A stretch of DNA of 33,034 nt, taken from assembly GCA_964465735.1 (NCBI GenBank), contig CAYXKT010000015.1, positions 1-33,034 of the forward strand, given 5' to 3'. The stretch comes from Erginobacter sp964465735 (GTDB lineage: Bacteria > Auribacterota > Erginobacteria > Erginobacterales > Erginobacteraceae). Positions 32,268 through 33,034 of this stretch are shown piece after piece. The notes beneath the pieces were generated by a model, which saw only the letters and a list, made by a program, of their open reading frames with translations, searched no databases and had not been told where the DNA came from. The position numbers and the translations under genes were made by a program. Positions within the stretch are counted from its first letter, which is position 1, and every line of letters begins with the position of its first letter.

Positions 32268-32685
32268 CCGGGCAGGCCCCCATTAGAAACCAATGATATT
32301 AACGCGACTCGAAAAACCGCCCGCGCAACCGATGACAACCTTTTAACCACGGGCGGGATATGAATGATATGGGGTCGCGATCATCACTCCGGAAGGTCAG
32401 GCCGATGTCCACAGCTCGCAGGAGCGGAGCCAAATTTTACCGGCCTTCCTCGGCCGGGGGCGCGATCAAGCTTTTGCAACCGGCCGGGGAACCGCGGCGA
32501 GTCTTTGAGATCAGCGGTTTCCTCGACTTTTCCCGACCTTCGACTCCCGGAAAGAAGCCCTCCGGTCCTTGGGAGAATCGGAATAAAAGCCACTGCTCCG
32601 AGTTTAACTGTTGAATCTCTCCGGTCCAACGTGTAAGAATACCTTCCAGTATTTTATCTTTCTCTTCTCCAAAAGAGAAGAATAC
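32268..32685. other. 418-bp gap before tRNA-Leu
   Basis: I see no supported gene. Two overlapping short frames around 32360-32636 lack ribosome-binding sites and protein-like composition. A GGCCTTCCTCGGCC hairpin (32441-32454) and AT-rich sequence at 32641-32684, just before the tRNA, may be leader/promoter DNA. Confidence 0.35.
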
Positions 32686-32769
32686 GCCGGAGTGGTGAAA
32701 CTGGCAAACACGCGGGACTCAAAATCCCGTGCCAGCAATGGCTTGAGGGTTCGAGTCCCTCCTCCGGCA
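32686..32769 (+). tRNA. tRNA-Leu (anticodon CAA)
   Basis: An 84-nt class II tRNA. Acceptor stem GCCGGAG (32686-32692) pairs with CTCCGGC (32762-32768), discriminator A32769. Anticodon stem CGGGA/TCCCG (32713-32717, 32725-32729) encloses the loop CTCAAAA, with anticodon CAA at 32720-32722, reading UUG. A long variable arm (GCCAGCAATGGC) and T arm GAGGGTTCGAGTCCCTC are present. The 3' CCA is not encoded and must be added enzymatically. Confidence 0.96.
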
Positions 32770-32826
32770 TCAAAGAAAGTGTCTCCGGCCACCCCCGCAT
32801 CAAAAAAAGGTTCTCCAGCACCCCTC
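32767..32826. repeat. degenerate 30-bp direct repeat after the tRNA
   Basis: GCATCAAAGAAAGTGTCTCC (from 32767) is repeated 30 bp later as GCATCAAAAAAAGGTTCTCC (from 32797). The first copy begins with the last bases of the tRNA gene, so a duplicated tRNA 3' edge is possible. Confidence 0.5.
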
Positions 32827-32829
32827 CCC

Positions 32830-33034
32830 AAGACCCCTGCCGGTTCATCCGGCAGGTGAATAAGTTCATAAGCTAACCAACCGCCAAACACCCCCCCAAG
32901 ACCCCTGCCGGTTCATCCGGCAGGTGAATAAGTTCACAAGCTAACCAACCGCCAAACACCCCCCCAAGACCCCTGCCGGTCATCCGGCAGGTGAATAAGT
33001 TCATAAGCTAACCAACCGCCAAACACCCCCCCAA
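32830..33034. repeat. 68-bp tandem repeat array, truncated by window end
   Basis: Units start at 32830, 32898 and 32966, with a fourth beginning at 33033. The first two are 68 bp; the third is 67 bp because one T is missing from its hairpin loop. Each holds the stem CCTGCCGG-TTCAT-CCGGCAGG, then GTGAATAAGTTCA(T/C)AAGC, TAACCAACCGCC and a run of C. Copies differ at only one or two bases. No spacers are interleaved. Confidence 0.9.

Noticed and set aside
32360..32636. Small hypothetical genes before tRNA-Leu
   Set aside because: Two overlapping frames compete, neither has a ribosome-binding site, and the composition is not protein-like.
32604..32891. Minus-strand ORF across the tRNA
   Set aside because: It is the antisense reading of tRNA-Leu and the repeats; the tRNA cloverleaf explains the sequence fully.
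32830..33034. CRISPR array
   Set aside because: Units are contiguous and nearly identical over their whole 68 bp. There are no variable spacers and no cas genes in the window.

Overview
The window is a GC-rich bacterial chromosome segment from an organism that fixes or oxidises C1 units through the bacterial Wood-Ljungdahl pathway. A lipid-A-type acyltransferase, an AsmA-like protein, secreted proteins and a probable outer-membrane barrel point to a Gram-negative (diderm) cell. The gene set and the many dispersed intergenic repeats suit an uncultivated diderm lineage (Omnitrophota/Auribacterota-like would be one guess), but no taxonomic marker here settles it. No phage, IS transposase, plasmid or CRISPR-Cas genes were found.

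Layout. 1-362: a 163-bp MITE-like hairpin element and repeat debris. 363-6530 (+): Wood-Ljungdahl methyl-transfer cluster acsC-acsV-acsD-acsE-folD, covering both subunits of the corrinoid iron-sulfur protein, its reductive activator, the methyltransferase that loads it, and the folate enzyme that supplies C1 units. 6536-8561 (-): a periplasmic solute-binding protein followed by a soluble PAS histidine kinase. 8702-9667 (-): an Fe-S PD-(D/E)XK nuclease. 10104-11269 (-): rpe and rpiB of the pentose phosphate pathway. 11270-12027: repeat-rich gap with an inverted, nearly identical second copy of the MITE. 12028-16193 (+): a TGS/kinase protein, a eukaryote-type hexokinase and an overlapping S1/P1 nuclease, with a tandemly duplicated 156-bp repeat ahead of the hexokinase. 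16195-18629 (-): envelope pair (AsmA-like, LpxL-like acyltransferase). 18706-19542 (+): a zinc-ribbon/PTS-EIIA fusion. 20188-30466 (-): lepA, a CysE-type serine acetyltransferase, a ferritin-like protein, a probable outer-membrane protein, a DUF3352-like secreted protein and a 1125-aa DHH-family protein. 30996-32267 (+): an M20 metallopeptidase. 32686-32769 (+): tRNA-Leu(CAA), followed by 68-bp tandem repeats that run off the window.

The two most unusual items are the 1125-aa DHH protein and the MITE pair. The DHH protein carries three tandem DHHA1-like modules about 163 residues apart, of which only the first keeps the GGH signature. It also seems to have an Ig-like insertion between a degenerate motif I and the DHH motif. 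The MITE copies differ at one base in 163, each have a different 3-bp target duplication, and face each other across 11.5 kb. Intergenic space is heavily colonised by at least five families of short repeats: a TIR-bounded 140-bp family, an 86-bp family, hexamer/heptamer arrays, the 156-bp tandem and the 68-bp tandem. All functional names are read from motifs and remembered family features; no database search was run.
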